This document shows, one piece after another, positions 24,612-36,822 of a DNA stretch of 64,000 bases. Within the stretch, counting starts at the first letter, position 1; every line of letters begins with the position of its first letter. Position numbers and translations under genes: made by a program. The notes under the pieces were generated by a model. The model had not been told where the DNA came from and ran no database searches. It saw nothing but the letters and a program-made list of their open reading frames with translations. This DNA comes from Epiperipatus broadwayi (taxonomy: Eukaryota; Onychophora; Udeonychophora; Euonychophora; Peripatidae): positions 62,001 through 126,000 of the forward strand of contig JAQFVV010001026.1 of the NCBI GenBank assembly GCA_028023455.1, read 5' to 3'.

Positions 24612-26472
24612 CCTTTATTTAATGCAAAACTGATTCAGGATTCTTTAGATGTAATTTTTTCTCTTACTTAATGGAAAACTGATCAAGGAATCTTTAGATG
24701 TAAATTTATCATTCCACCACTATTATATATTGCAGTGAATAATAAGAATTATGTGCACCAATTTACTATTTTACTTGGAAAAACAAATGTGGGTTCATTA
24801 CAGAAACAGCATAGAAAAGAGGTTTTCTATAACTAACAAAATAGACATAATTTTATCATAAAAACCAAAAACTGATTTTAAACAAAAGATAATTATTTCT
24901 AACTAAAGCATTATTTAAATGATCATAGAAACAATAATTAAGACATGCTTTATAATAAAAAAAAAAACAACTGGAATTAAATGTAAAAAAAATATATTGA
25001 AGGTATTAAATAATGAAAGCTTTTACAAGTATTTCAAAAATATTGATTTTCTGGATTTCGAACATTATTGATCAAAAACAAAAATGTTTTACATAATTTG
25101 ATTTTTTTTTTCTTGCAATACTAATGTAGTATAATTTTAACATTAAAAAAAATCAATGTTTTTATTCAGATATATTAATAATTCTGCTAAAGAAACAGAA
25201 CATTCAACAGAAATCAAATAAAAAAACTTTTTTTTTTTTTTGTAGAAATGCTAAGTCCTAAAGATAAACCAATGGAAAAACTACCCATTGCCTTACAGCA
25301 TTATATATATTGTTAATAATTTATGATTATATTAGAAACACAATTTACAATGCTTTTTCTCAATGTTTTCAGTTAATACTGTTTTTGAACACATAAAAAA
25401 ATTTTTAATTAACCATACGTCTGGCATATTTGAACATCACAATTGTTACATTCTTTCTTCATACCTGATTATAATATTTCATATATACACTGATTACTTT
25501 TTATAAATTTTAACCAATAATAAGGACATAATATATCCCACTGTATTCATATTTTTATTTTAACTAAATATTCCATTACCTCAGCAAAAGAAAAAAAAGG
25601 TTACAAAGGTTCTTGACCATCTTAGAATTTAATTGAAGTAGATCCCAATCATTTCTATCTTTAAACATTTACTTGCCAAATGGGATCTTCTAGTACTTTT
25701 AAAGATTACATCCTCTTATCTTTGTTTATTAGAATAATATACAGTTAAATATTATCCCAGCATACTACTCTAATTATTGTATATCTTTAATCTTTTATCA
25801 GTCATTTAGATTTGAAGAAAATTTTTAGCAATCTTTGATATCTCCATAATCTTAAACACGGATGTCTCCTTCAAAAACCCAAGCTACTCCACTCAATCTC
25901 TCTGAACAATTTATATAATACTAAATTTCAAATATTTCTCCAATGCATGTAAAATACTGCAAGAAATCTTAATTATATTTTCTTAAACTCTAAAACAACC
26001 CTGAACAAACACTACAATTCTCTAGTCAATTTGTATGCTAAATAAAAATGCTTTCAACTAAAAAATCCAAAATATAAATCACTAAAGAATTTTATGTTTG
26101 ATAAAATTTTTCTATTATGCTTGAAAAATATACATAAAAATCCAGTCCTAATAAATCTTAAGTTGACCAGCAATAGATTGCAACTTTCTTTTAATCTAGT
26201 AAGATAATCTGAAAAATAATGCATAACGATACTCTTAGTTTCTCTTTTCAATTAAGACTGTATAATCCGAAAAACAATTCATAATGATCCTCTTAGTTAC
26301 TCTGTTCAATTAAGACTGTCAGTGATAATGAAAAAAAAAATCTTAAATCCAATGATAATTTCTTGGTAATTTGAACACAACTGCTACATACTTTCTTCAT
26401 ACCTACTTAAAATATTGTAATGCTTTCTTGTGCAAATATTACATCTTGGCATTTTAAGATAATCTTCCATAT
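24612..26472. other. No gene recognised
   Basis: AT-rich intron DNA. Small direct repeats occur, such as AACGATACTCTTAGTTTCTCTTTTCAATTAAGACTGT near 26225 and its near-copy near 26285 (60 bp apart). No protein similarity or RNA gene recognised. Confidence 0.5.
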
Positions 26473-28536
26473 TGTAATGATCCATTTTCCACATCAGAGA
26501 GGGGAATCGTATCTTACTATAGTAGAAGCTAGGGTCCCATTTGTAGGATGCAGTGAGTGATGCGATGAAGAGCATGATCAATAATTGCATCCATCTCCAA
26601 TGGCTAGCTGAAATGATTATGCATTAAATCTGAACACAATTTATATCATTTCACACACTTTCTACCTCTCTTTCAGGTTCCATTATGCCACAGATTTCAA
26701 ACTCAGGGAGAAGTTGCGGTTGACCCTCTTCAGGGATGAATCTACATGTAATATCCTCAATTCTATGTAAGTGCAATGAATTAATGACTTTCCAACCAAG
26801 CTTGCTAAAATATTATGACATAAGGAAAAAAAGTATGTGTGTGCATATAATTTAGATATGTAATCATGCTGAAATAGAATGATTTAGATAAATCAGACTT
26901 CTCAAAGTTTCAAAATAGTTTAACACGTTTTATTTTAACAACTATTCAAAAAGGAATCCAAACAATAAGTTGGTGAATCCCCTTTCTACCCCTGTTAGGC
27001 ATACATCACAAGCACTGAGTATTTATAAATTTATTACTAACAAGTTTATATTTAAACCCAAACAATGGTATAACGGGTGATGTCCTTGCAGCTTGTTCCA
27101 ATTGACAAAGTCCATCTTCCTTGGAAGAAGCCCTCTATATATTAATCTACTTTTGATAGTAAAGTACATGTATTCAAGAAGGTGGGTCTTTCATACCAAA
27201 GGAAAAAAAAAACAAGTCAGTATTAATTAGTATAACAAGTTAACAAATAATTATGTCCTGTACATAGTGAGTGTTCTTAATGTGAGTAAAGTAAAATCTT
27301 ACCTCCCATATTGTTAGATGACCTGCCAAGCTTGTTTGGGAAGGGAAACCTAAACTTTATTTATTACAAAACAAAAATATTTGTTCATCCTACAAGCTGT
27401 AAGTTGCTCTTTTCATTTTTTTCATGATTTGAGAAATAAAATGATCCAAGCTAGGCAAATGCTCCCCCATTGTTCATTGATAAAGTTTAAAGTTCAGACG
27501 GTTTACTTAAATGATTTGAACATTTTGTCTTAAGAATGGCCTACAAAATGTTTCTAAACCTCACAGCAGTCTCTTGATCTTGTAAATTCATTCTCTTTCT
27601 GTGATTCATACATTGGTAGAATGAGTGCAGCCAGTCAACTTTGGTATGGTGCTACCCTCTCATAGCATCCATTTCACCCTCGTCAAGCTGATAGTGAAAC
27701 TAAGATAGTTCATTCTATAGAATTTTGTCATCTCAATTAGGCATTCATCTACTCAAGACCTCAATGATAAAATTGTTTAGCTGGAAAACATTGGAGTAGC
27801 TTTTAAATAACTTGAATATTCTTGCTTATAAATTATTTAATGTTAAAAGCTTTAAAATGCAATATATATTAACAGATGCAAAATTACTCTTTTGATAATA
27901 TTCAATGTCCTACTATTTCTTTATAGTTTTCACAATTGATCAAATTTCTATTCTTCTGAATGGTTGCTGTCTATAGGAAACTCCCTTGGGTGCAGGTTTG
28001 CGATATTGTAAAAGTTTCTTGCTCTCAAAAATTATGTAAGCGAATAATTCCTTTGGCTTAGTCAATCATCTTTAGTTATTCTCATATTCGAATCTGAAAA
28101 AAAAGTTTTTCGTATTTATATATTTTTATTTCCATGAGGTTTTTATATATAGTGATTGTTGAGTTAGTTAATGTTTTCAATTAAAGTAAGTGAATCATAA
28201 ACTTTCATCTTTTGAACAATGGGTTGCTTGGATATGCTTGACCTAGATCATCTTCAGGTTCTAAAGTTCAAGTCTTGGTTAGTTTCCATGATTACTAAAC
28301 AATAGATTTACTTTTATTTTATCTATATATGTGGAATATTTAATCTTTAATTGTTATGTCTAGTTAGGGAAATATTTTTTTTTTTAAAGCTGTTTTCTAA
28401 TTGACATTACTAATGTACATGTAAATTATTTTTTTGTGTGTATTATGTTAAGCTCAATCATTTATATGTTAAACTGTTTATTATAGTATACCGACTTGCA
28501 AATGAGCGTTTATGTGAGTTATAAGTGACCCTTACA
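26473..28536 (-). repeat. 3' LTR, 2064 bp
   Basis: Collinear with 32415-34611: CTCCAATGGCTAG, AAGTTTCAAAATAGTTTAACA, GTATAAYGG.TGATGTCCTT, CCATCTTCCTTGG, GGATATGCTTGACCTAGATC and the end AAGTGACCCTTACA. TG..CA termini on the minus strand. The 68-aa ORF at 26384-26590 spans its edge and looks like chance. Confidence 0.85.
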
Positions 28537-29089
28537 GGATTGAAATTTTCTGACATAAAAATTTTCAATTCTCCAAGTGTGTATAGATCTGTTTAAAGTT
28601 GGATATGTGATGTCCAAAGCAAGGCTTAATTTAACTATTCACAATCTTTTCATTCATTTTCCTTTTGTTACCCATTCATGAATGAGATTGGCATGAGGGT
28701 GGTCTTATCAGATGATGGAAGGGCTTGAACCAAACCAATGGTGGCTCTATTGTACATATGCAAGGTTTTGTTACCTTTTCATCCTGCTCTTTTTTGGAGT
28801 CTTATTGGATTTTCTTAAAAGGTACATGAATCATGGAGGTTCCATTTCTGTGTATGGATTAGCTCCTAATTAGTTGGCTCACGAGTATGCCATAAGTGGC
28901 TTTTCATGTCAGCCAGGGTATGCTCTCACCACTAAAATAGCTGACCCTTTGCTCTGACTAATACTGTTTTTAAAACTTAATCTGAAATTCTATTGCCCAC
29001 TGCAAGTGTTAGGATCTGGAGCTTATTGCTGACCTAAATATAACTTTAAAATTCTTGCATTATAGATTCCTTTCACATCTCCATATATA
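28537..29089 (-). other. 3' non-coding part of the LTR element
   Basis: Lies between the integrase remnant and the 3' LTR. No clear polypurine tract directly before the LTR (GAAAATTTCAATCC precedes TGTAAGG). A reading near 28900 (QSKGSAILVVRAYP) is weakly chromodomain-like but too broken to claim. Confidence 0.4.
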
Positions 29090-29500
29090 TTTATTCAAAA
29101 ACTGTTAGGGCCTGACTGTTTCACAATAGTGAACAGTCCTCAATAAGGGTTGTTAAATTTTTAATATATACCTCTGCTTATTGGGGTTAAAGGTTTTAAT
29201 AAAGATCTAGTCTCCTATCTTAAATATGTGGGTAGTTCTTTTATTTCTGTTTCTCTGCTCTGCCTTCTCTATTAATTGTTGAAGTGCCTTCAAAATATCA
29301 ATTTCTCTATTATATTGTTCAAGCTCAACTGGACGTTGGTATTTTTGAAATAATACAGGTATGGATGGAAATGATGTCATCTCTATAATCTCATTTATGC
29401 TAATTTGTCTGAGAAATCAACCACACGTGTTCATATGCAGAAAGTCTTCCCCAAGAATGACATCATGTATCAGGTCATTCAGAATTAGGAATACATGATA
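29090..29500 (-). pseudogene. Protease tail joined to integrase C-terminal remnant
   Basis: Minus strand reads LNDLIHDVILGEDFLHMN, the C-terminal ILGxDFL motif of gypsy-type retropepsins, ending in a stop near 29411. Within 30 bases comes a stretch reading SIPVLFQKYQRPVELEQYN, ALQQLIEKAEQRNRNK, then HIFKIGD and IFIKTFN. That is typical of the region after the integrase core in gypsy pol (HxFKVGDxVxL). RT, RNase H and the integrase core are absent between them, which locates an internal deletion of several kilobases near 29400. Confidence 0.65.
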
Positions 29501-30225
29501 GAGCATTGTTTGGTCAAATTAAGGGTCTTATCTTTCCAAGAGCACATTAGCTTGATTTCTCTATATGGGATTCATTTTATATTAGTCCTTCAGTGTTCCT
29601 TTGGTCTGTTGAGGTAAATAACATACTCTCAAGTACCTTTTTAGTTTGATTTGGATGGCATTTTGGGTACATAATTACAGCACCCTGGCTTTGGGGTTTT
29701 CCCTGGTCTGTTAGGAGGGCTGGTAGAAGTTAGATCATTTCCGGTCTCGATGTTCGTTTGGAGAGAGACAGTCTATAGAGATAGGTCTCATTGCTTTACC
29801 TTTACAATGATTTGAGTATTGTTTTTCCTCCTTTTAAATTTACAATAATTTGAGTATTGTTTTTCCTCCTTTTAAACATGGTATTTATGGTACATTTCTT
29901 TCCTTCCTTTTTTCTGGGGTTCTGGTGGATAAATTTGAATTTTTCATGTCTATATTAGCAAGCAACTCTGCCACTTGCTCAATGTTAATTACTTTAGTAC
30001 ACAGGATGTCTACTATCAGGGGTAAGTTCATAAAAGATGTCTACTTTCAGGAGTAAGTTCATTTTTATGACCCTGATCATTTCGCTCTCACTCAGGTGGT
30101 GTTCAAGGTCCTTAGCCTGGTTACCTGGTGACAATAGAACTTGGGTGAGTTTCCTATGGTGTAGCTCTGTATTTCTCTTGGATTAGTTGGTATAACAAAG
30201 ATTCCTGTCTATCTCTGTTCTAAAA

Positions 30226-30600
30226 GTTTTTGATCAGGAAGGTCTTTTAATCCTTAAATGTGGCTGGTCTCTGAAATAATGACTCCCACCATTTGAGCAC
30301 ATCTCCTTGTAGGTAACTACATGCAATTTTCTCCCCTTCAGATAAATTGTTTCACTGTGAAGTATAGGTGAAGGCTCAAATGTACAATGGTGCTTTGTTG
30401 TAGCTCTTATTTCTCTTGGATTAGTTGGTATAACAAAGATTCCTGTCTATCTCTGTTCTAAAAGTTTTTGATCAGGAAGGTCTTTTAATCCTTAAATGTG
30501 GCTGGTCTCTGAAATAATGACTCCCACCATTTGAGCACATCTCCTTGTAGGTGACTACATGCGATTTTCTCCCCTTCAGATAAATTGTTTCACTGTGAAG
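30226..30600 (-). pseudogene. Capsid-like gag remnant, internally duplicated
   Basis: Minus-strand reading LSEGEKIACSYLQGDVLKWW followed by ESLFQRPATFKD and later DRQESLLYQL resembles the retrotransposon-gag capsid motif (AxxYLxGxALxWW...FxxxF). It occurs twice because of a 238-bp tandem duplication (about 30162-30399 and 30400-30638, nearly identical; GATTAGTTGG starts at 30181 and 30419). Stops interrupt it (after FKD). The duplication is much younger than the LTR divergence. Confidence 0.6.
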
Positions 30601-31475
30601 TATAGGTGAAGGCTCAAATGTACAATGGGGCTTTGTTTGTTATGTCTTTGAACACCTTCATGCACACAAACTGATTAATGACACTGGTTGGTGTGGGTTA
30701 TCTAATGTTTCTTGCCAGTTCATTGATATATGGGCTATCTGATCAGACTGATTGACATGGTATGTGCCTGGAATTCTTCCTTCAAGGCTAAAGTCAAAAG
30801 GATACCTCTCTGTGTTGGATCCAGTTCGACTTATAGATATATCCATAGCCTCTGTGGATCCCCTTTATGTGAGTTCAAGGCATCTTTCTGTCTTTCTCTT
30901 CTGTATTAGATCAGATTTTTGGCTGGGGATTGAACTGTTGATTTGTGAGAGTTGGAGTCCTATGAGATAACTGGGCTTCATGGCTTTAAGTTTCTGGTCG
31001 AGGCTCTCATCCAAAGAGTCCACTCAACCATGCATCTCGGTATCAATATTCTTTAATGACCTATCCCGGATCTCCATATTTGTGGTTTGCTTTGCATAGA
31101 TTTTATTGTTCACCTTATGTATTTCCTTCTGTAACTTTGCAGCTGGTCCTGTTTAGCACATATTTCATCCCTAAATGTTTCTCTGGTTTATAGATTTCAT
31201 CATATTTGATTAAGTTGATCAATGATGCTAACCTGAAATTCTCTAAATCTGCTGGCATCTAATCTTTCTCCTTGACATTCTTTCTAATTTTCTCGATTGT
31301 TTGTCTCATCTTTTGATTGTCTTACTGCATGGTATTCAACCCTATAGACAGTTGTTCCAGATCATATGCCAATCTATTCTCAAGATCTTTAACTTGTCTT
31401 CAATTCCAATTTTACACTTTCTAAGTTTGACTTAAGTGTCTCTTCCAAACTATCCATCCTGTAGTCTATCTTATT

Positions 31476-31877
31476 TCAAATTTCCTCTTTCATTTGATCC
31501 AACTTCTGGTCCATTTTATTTCCCATCTCTTCTTTCATTTGAGCCAATTTATGGTCCCTCTTATTTCCTCCTTTCATTTGATCCAACTTGTGGTCCATCT
31601 TATTTCTCATCTCTTCTTTCATTTGATTCATCTGAAACTCACGTTGCTTAGCTGGGCCATCAGGGTTTGGAGTATTTGTCCCATGGCTCTCATAACCATC
31701 AGGCCTTTGGTACTCTGGGGTATTATCGATATTGGGTGGTGGATGTCTCCTTGGGTTTGGAGTATCACCATGTCTGTGACATGAGCTTGGGTAGTGGTTG
31801 ATTTTGGCTAGTGATTCCCCTAGTACTTGGGTCAGTATTGACCCTTTCCTAATATCTACTCTGATTCCCTTCTTCAT
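31476..31877 (-). CDS. Gag coiled-coil segment, 133 aa
   Basis: Starts MKKGIRVDIRKG. A proline-rich linker (NPRRHPPPNIDN) is followed by four tandem heptad-like repeats of the type QMKEEMGNKMDQKLD, a clear coiled coil over about residues 75-133. It continues open beyond its stop into gag sequence downstream. Sits between the N-terminal ORF and the capsid-like stretch of the same element. Many plus-strand ORFs overlapping it are mirror images of the repeat. Confidence 0.55.
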   Translation of the reverse strand: MKKGIRVDIRKGSILTQVLGESLAKINHYPSSCHRHGDTPNPRRHPPPNIDNTPEYQRPDGYESHGTNTPNPDGPAKQREFQMNQMKEEMRNKMDHKLDQMKGGNKRDHKLAQMKEEMGNKMDQKLDQMKEEI

Positions 31878-32077
31878 AGCTACTAGTGCTTAACATTGTT
31901 TCTTCGGAATATTCCATTCTATTTTCTCCAAGCACTTTTTATTTCTAATTAACATTAATCCTTAATTTATTTGTTTTTGATTATAACTGTTCCTTGTTTA
32001 TTTGAGTATTGTAAATGGTTGTCATGGGATCGTGTGTTTAGCTTTACCATTAATGCTTCAATTTTAATTTCATCTCC

Positions 32078-32383
32078 CTAACAAGTTTTATTACTGTTGT
32101 AATTTAATGCCCAAGTTATTTTAAGTATGTTTAATACATCTGACTCTTCTACTTTATAAATTTTATTTACATGATTATTCATTAATTTGAAGTCTCTGAT
32201 TATCTTATATTCCCTAGCAGTTAATATTTTTTTAAAGGCTTCTTTGATATCTTTTCCTTTATAGTTATTGTTAATTTGGAGTTTCATCTGTTTGGTAGTA
32301 TTCATTGTTATTATCCTGCTGGTTCCATCTGGGTAAATTTTCAAAAAAAATATTTTTTTACAGTGATTGGAGTTTATGGTCAA
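32078..32383 (-). CDS. N-terminal gag-region ORF, 101 aa
   Basis: Begins 11 bp after the primer-binding site and runs MTINSNHCKK to stop. It is basic and lysine-rich, without a recognised domain. Position directly after the primer site marks it as the first ORF of the element (matrix-like part of gag). It stops before the coiled-coil gag ORF at 31476-31877, so either the reading is broken or two ORFs exist. Confidence 0.5.
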   Translation of the reverse strand: MTINSNHCKKIFFLKIYPDGTSRIITMNTTKQMKLQINNNYKGKDIKEAFKKILTAREYKIIRDFKLMNNHVNKIYKVEESDVLNILKITWALNYNSNKTC

Positions 32384-32393
32384 TCCGTTTTGG

Positions 32394-32411
32394 GCCCCAT
32401 GTTGGGCTTCA
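32394..32411 (-). promoter_or_regulatory. Primer-binding site, tRNA-Lys type
   Basis: Minus strand TGAAGCCCAACATGGGGC matches the tRNA-Lys(1,2)-type site TGGCGCCCAACGTGGGGC at 15 of 18 positions. It lies three bases downstream of the 5' LTR, which is the position expected for priming minus-strand synthesis. Confidence 0.75.
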
Positions 32412-32414
32412 AAA

Positions 32415-34611
32415 CGTAATGGTTGGGTTTCTGCATGGAAGAGAATTGCATCTTACTACAGTCAGACCTAGTTCTTTTGTAGAATGCAGTGAATGATGCA
32501 ATGAAGAGCCTGATCAATGATTGCATCCATCTCCAATGGCTAGTTCAAACGATTACACATTAAATCTAAACACAATTTAGATCAGTTCACCCACTTTTTA
32601 CCCCTCTTTCAGGTTCCATTATGCCATGGATTTCAAACTCAGAGAAAAGTTGTGGTTGACTCTTTTCAGGGATGAATCTACATAAATAATATCCTCACTT
32701 CTATATAAGTGCAATGAATTAATGATTTTCTAACCACCTTGCTATAATATTATGATATAAGGAAAAAAAGTATGTGTGTATATAATTTAGATATGTAATC
32801 ATGCTGAAATAGAATGATTTATATATATCAGAGACTTCTCAAAGTTTCAAAATAGTTTAACATGTTTTATTTTAACAAAGAAAAATTAAGAACAATTCCA
32901 AAAGGACTCCAAACAACAAGTTGGTATCTGGTATGCATCCTGAACATTTAATAATTGTTGATTCAAGCCATCCTCTTTCTACCTATTAAATATGTATCAT
33001 TAGTACTACCCATTAGGTATGCATCATTAGCATTAAGTATTTACAAATTTAGTACAATTTAAAATAAGAATTCTAACGAGTTTATATTTAAACCCAAACA
33101 GTAGTATAATGGATGATGTCCTTACAGCTTGTTCCAACTGAAAAAGTCCATCTTCCTTGGAGAAGAAACCCCATGTATATCAATAATATACTATTGATAA
33201 TAAAGTACATGTATTCAAGCAGGTTAGTCTTTCATAGCAAAGAAAAAAAAAGAAAGTTAATTAATTAGTGTAACAAGTTAACAAACAATTCTGTTCTGTA
33301 CATAATGAGTGTTCTTAATGTAAAATAAAATCTTATCTCCCATATTAAGTTAGATGATCTGTCAAGCTTGTTCGGGAAAGCATTACAAAACAAAAATATA
33401 TGTTCATCCTATAAGCTGTAAATCCCCCTTTTTCATTTCAGGATTTGAGAAATGAAACAATCCAAGTTAGGCATAAGCTTCCCCATTGTTCATAGATAAA
33501 GTTTAAAGTTCAGTGTACTTAAATTATTTGAACAGCATTTTGTCTTAAGAATGTCCTATAAAATGTTTCTAAATTTCATAGCAAAGTCTCTCGATTTTGT
33601 AAATTCATACTTTCTGCGATTCATACATTGATAGGATGAGCGTTGTCAGTCGACTTTGGTAAGACGCTCCCCACTCATAGTGTGCATTCCATCCTCTGCA
33701 AGCTGATATAGTGAAACTGAAGTAGAAGTTCATTCTATAGAATTTTGTCGTTTCAATTAGGCATTCAATGGATTAATTAATGTTTACATCTTCTGGTAAG
33801 CATCTACACAAGACCTCCACGGCAAATTGTTTAGCCTAAAAACATTAGAGCTTTACATAACTTGAATATTCTTGTTTATAAAGTATTTAGCATTAAAAAC
33901 TTTAAAATGCGATATATTAGAAAACACAAAATTACTCTTCTGATAATATTCGATGTGCTACTATTCCTTTATAGTTTTCACAATTGACATTTCTATTCTT
34001 CTGAATGGTTGGTGCCTAATAAGAAACTTATTTGGGTACAGGTTTGTGATATGGTAAAAGTTTCTTACTATCAAAGATTATGTAAGCGAATAATTCTTTT
34101 AACTTAGTCAACCATCTTTACAGTTATTCTCATATTCGAATCTGGAAAAGAAATATATATTTTTCGTATAAATATATTTTTATTTACACGAGGTTTTTAT
34201 ATATAGTGATTGCCAAGTTAGTTAATGTTTTCAATTAAATAATTGAATCATAAACTTCAATCTTTTGAACAATGGGTTTCTTGGATATGCTTGACCTAGA
34301 TCATCTTCAGGTTCTATAGTTCAAGTCTTGGTTAGTTTCCATGGTTACTAAACAATAGGTTTACTTTTGTTTTATCTATATGTATGTGGAATATTTAATC
34401 TTTAACTGTTATGTCTAGTTAGGAAAAAAATTTTTTTTTAAAGCTAATGTTTGCTAATTGACATTACTAATATACATGTAAGTTAATTTTTTTTGTGTGT
34501 GTGTATTATGTTGATCTCAATCATTTATATGTTAAGTTATTTATTAGAATGTACTGACTTGCAAATGAGCGTGCATATGAGCGTTTTCATGAGTTATAAG
34601 TGAGCCTTACA
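32415..34611 (-). repeat. 5' LTR, 2197 bp
   Basis: Partner of 26473-28536. On the minus strand it begins TGTAAGGCTCACTTATAAC and ends CCATTACG, where the final A appears mutated to G. It is followed by three bases and the primer-binding site. About 130 bp longer than its partner through small insertions. Confidence 0.85.
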
Positions 34612-36570
34612 ACATCATACAATGTATGTATCATAAGAAGTACATTAGAATTTTGAAAGATTTGTCAAATTTTTATGACTAAGCTAGAAATATATCAACG
34701 CCAAAAAAAAAAAAATTCCAAAAAAAAAGTCAAGGAATGATCTCATAGCTATACAAACTAATTTCCAGGTTACTTTTAAAAATTATAAATGACAACTTCT
34801 AACAGAGCAGATTATAACTTTTTCTTTTACATTAAGCAGCATAGTAGAAGGATCATCTCTATTTTCATTTTAGTTTATCTATAGTCCAGATAGTTAACAC
34901 AATATCAGAAGTATTCATCTTTTCTCTTAGAAAATATCTCTTAGCACTAACTAATATGGATGATTTCATAATAACTAGCTAATTGATATCTTTTAAAAAA
35001 TCAATTACACAGCAGATATAGTCTGTTATGCATCCCCACATACTAAGTTATTTTGGCACATCTAAATTCCTAAAATCTTTAATAAAAAAATTGGCAGACA
35101 CATTTATCACACCATTACTCACAAAATTATTAAATCCCTTAAAAATCTTAAACCAATGAATTTATATTTTATTGCATCTCATAAATTCAATTGACAAAGG
35201 CATTCTGCTACTTCTCACAAATTTTGTGATAATAAAAACTAATAAGATCTTTGATTTCTATTTATGGAAAGAGAAGATTTTATTCTAGATTATCCACTCT
35301 TCAGTAAATCTTAACATGAGCTATTTAATGAAGATCCATATCATGTTTCTAATTCCAAATGACATCTGGTTTGGCATCAACATCCTTGGATATAGATTTT
35401 ACAACCAAAATCTCCCTTCATACACTGATACTATTTATCTCATTTCTGTTAATTTACTCCTTAATCACAGCTTTGATATCAGGAAATAATACTGGGTTGA
35501 CTAATTGATCAATGGAAGATACTTTGGATTTGAAAAAGGGATTGATCACAATTTAGAAAATCAAAGTATAATCTAAAACCTCTTCTTACTTTTCATTGAC
35601 ACATTTTTCATGTGAACGTTTTGTATTATTTGTCTTTTAAATTTCTTCTTGAGTTTTGAGAAAATGGGAAAGGAAATGGTAAAGAGAGGAAAAAATTAAA
35701 AATTTTCAAGGTTTCTCTCATCATCATAATACTACCTAATATTGATTTACAAAATTAATTGATTCTAAAAAAAAAAAAATTATTAAAGCCTGTAAAGCTG
35801 TGACAATGTAATGAAAAAGCAAATGTTTAAACATTTAATGACTAAACAGGTTTGGGTTTGAAATATGAAAGAATTTATTTGAAGCAAAGTAATTTCGATA
35901 TCTTATAGTGTCATAATAAAAGGGGAGGGAGTTGTCATACATAAATAATGTAAATGTTGAATAATGAACTGGATCGAGATCAAAATGAATATTTAAAGGT
36001 GAATTTGCACACTAATAAAAAGTGAGGGGCTATAAGCACCAAGTTTTAGAAAGAGGAGTGCTGGAGACTTTTTTATTGATGGCTTGGATATCTTTGCCAA
36101 TTGATAAAGCCTCTTACCTTTCTCTTATGCCAATTGATAAAGCCTCTTACCTTTCTCTTATGATCATCCCCACTTTGAATAAAAGATGTCGGCTATAAAG
36201 GGAAGAATATTCAGTACTTTTCCTAATGCAGTTATACAGAATTATGTTGGGCGAGTCTAGTGGTTAATTTGGCATGGGTTTCCCCATAGTATACCTTTAA
36301 ACCAAAATCCCAAACATTTTTCGGTCACAGACTTTTTTAAAAACATTTCCTAGTTATTTACTTTACTTACTCAAATTAATAAATTTGTACAGTACTCGAT
36401 ATTAAATATTTCACTAGACATCAAACATTTCATTTTAATCACTTCTAATTAATGATTGAAAAAGATAAAAGGACTACAGAATATGGCATTATCTTATGCA
36501 ACATTTAATACTGAAACCTGCACTAATAAAAATTAAAGCAAAAAAATACGTTTTTTTTTTTCATTTTTGA
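34612..36570 (-). other. Mostly featureless, with a decayed coding-like stretch at 35040-35720
   Basis: The minus strand of 35040-35720 shows several protein-like runs, in one main frame with stops and shifts: NPFFKSKVSSIDQLVNPVLF, PDIKAVIKE, KSISKDVDAKPDVIWN, KFVRSSRMPLSIEFMRCNKI and FVSNGVINVSANFFIKDFRN. This looks like a pseudogene or transposon ORF, but I do not recognise the family. Elsewhere there is a 33-bp tandem duplication at 36095-36160 (TGCCAATTGATAAAGCCTCT...) and low-complexity AT sequence. Confidence 0.3.
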
Positions 36571-36822
36571 CAATTATGGATAATCATCTGAAATCCGGGC
36601 ACGGCCACCTGATGGCGTTGTTTATGTCAAAACACATAAAAATGCCATTTCTGTGGCTAGCCTTACGGCTAATACAACATTTATATTGTATTAACCCATT
36701 GCAGGCCACTTTACATGACATTGCACAAAAATATTACAGCCTGTTTTGTGTTTCTAAACTATTTACGCGTATTTGTTCTATTCATAGCTGATGACCGTAT
36801 CACTTGAGGCCATAATAAAGTA

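Larger units (their letters stand above)
26473..34611 (-). mobile_element. LTR retrotransposon with ~2.1-kb LTRs and an internally deleted pol
   Basis: Two long direct repeats bound a 3.9-kb internal region: 26473-28536 (3' LTR) and 32415-34611 (5' LTR), each starting TGTAAG and ending CATTAC(A/G) on the minus strand. A tRNA-Lys-like primer site sits three bases inside the 5' LTR. The interior carries gag pieces (32383 down to about 30230), a retropepsin tail (about 29495-29410) and an integrase-tail-like reading (about 29390-29090). RT, RNase H and most of integrase are missing. It is therefore a non-autonomous gypsy-like derivative. LTRs differ at many positions and carry indels, so the insertion is old. 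No target duplication is evident (CATAT left, ACATC right). Confidence 0.85.

Noticed and set aside
31436-31784. Plus-strand ORFs of 71 and 96 aa with regular repeats
   Set aside because: They are antisense images of the gag coiled-coil repeats on the minus strand.
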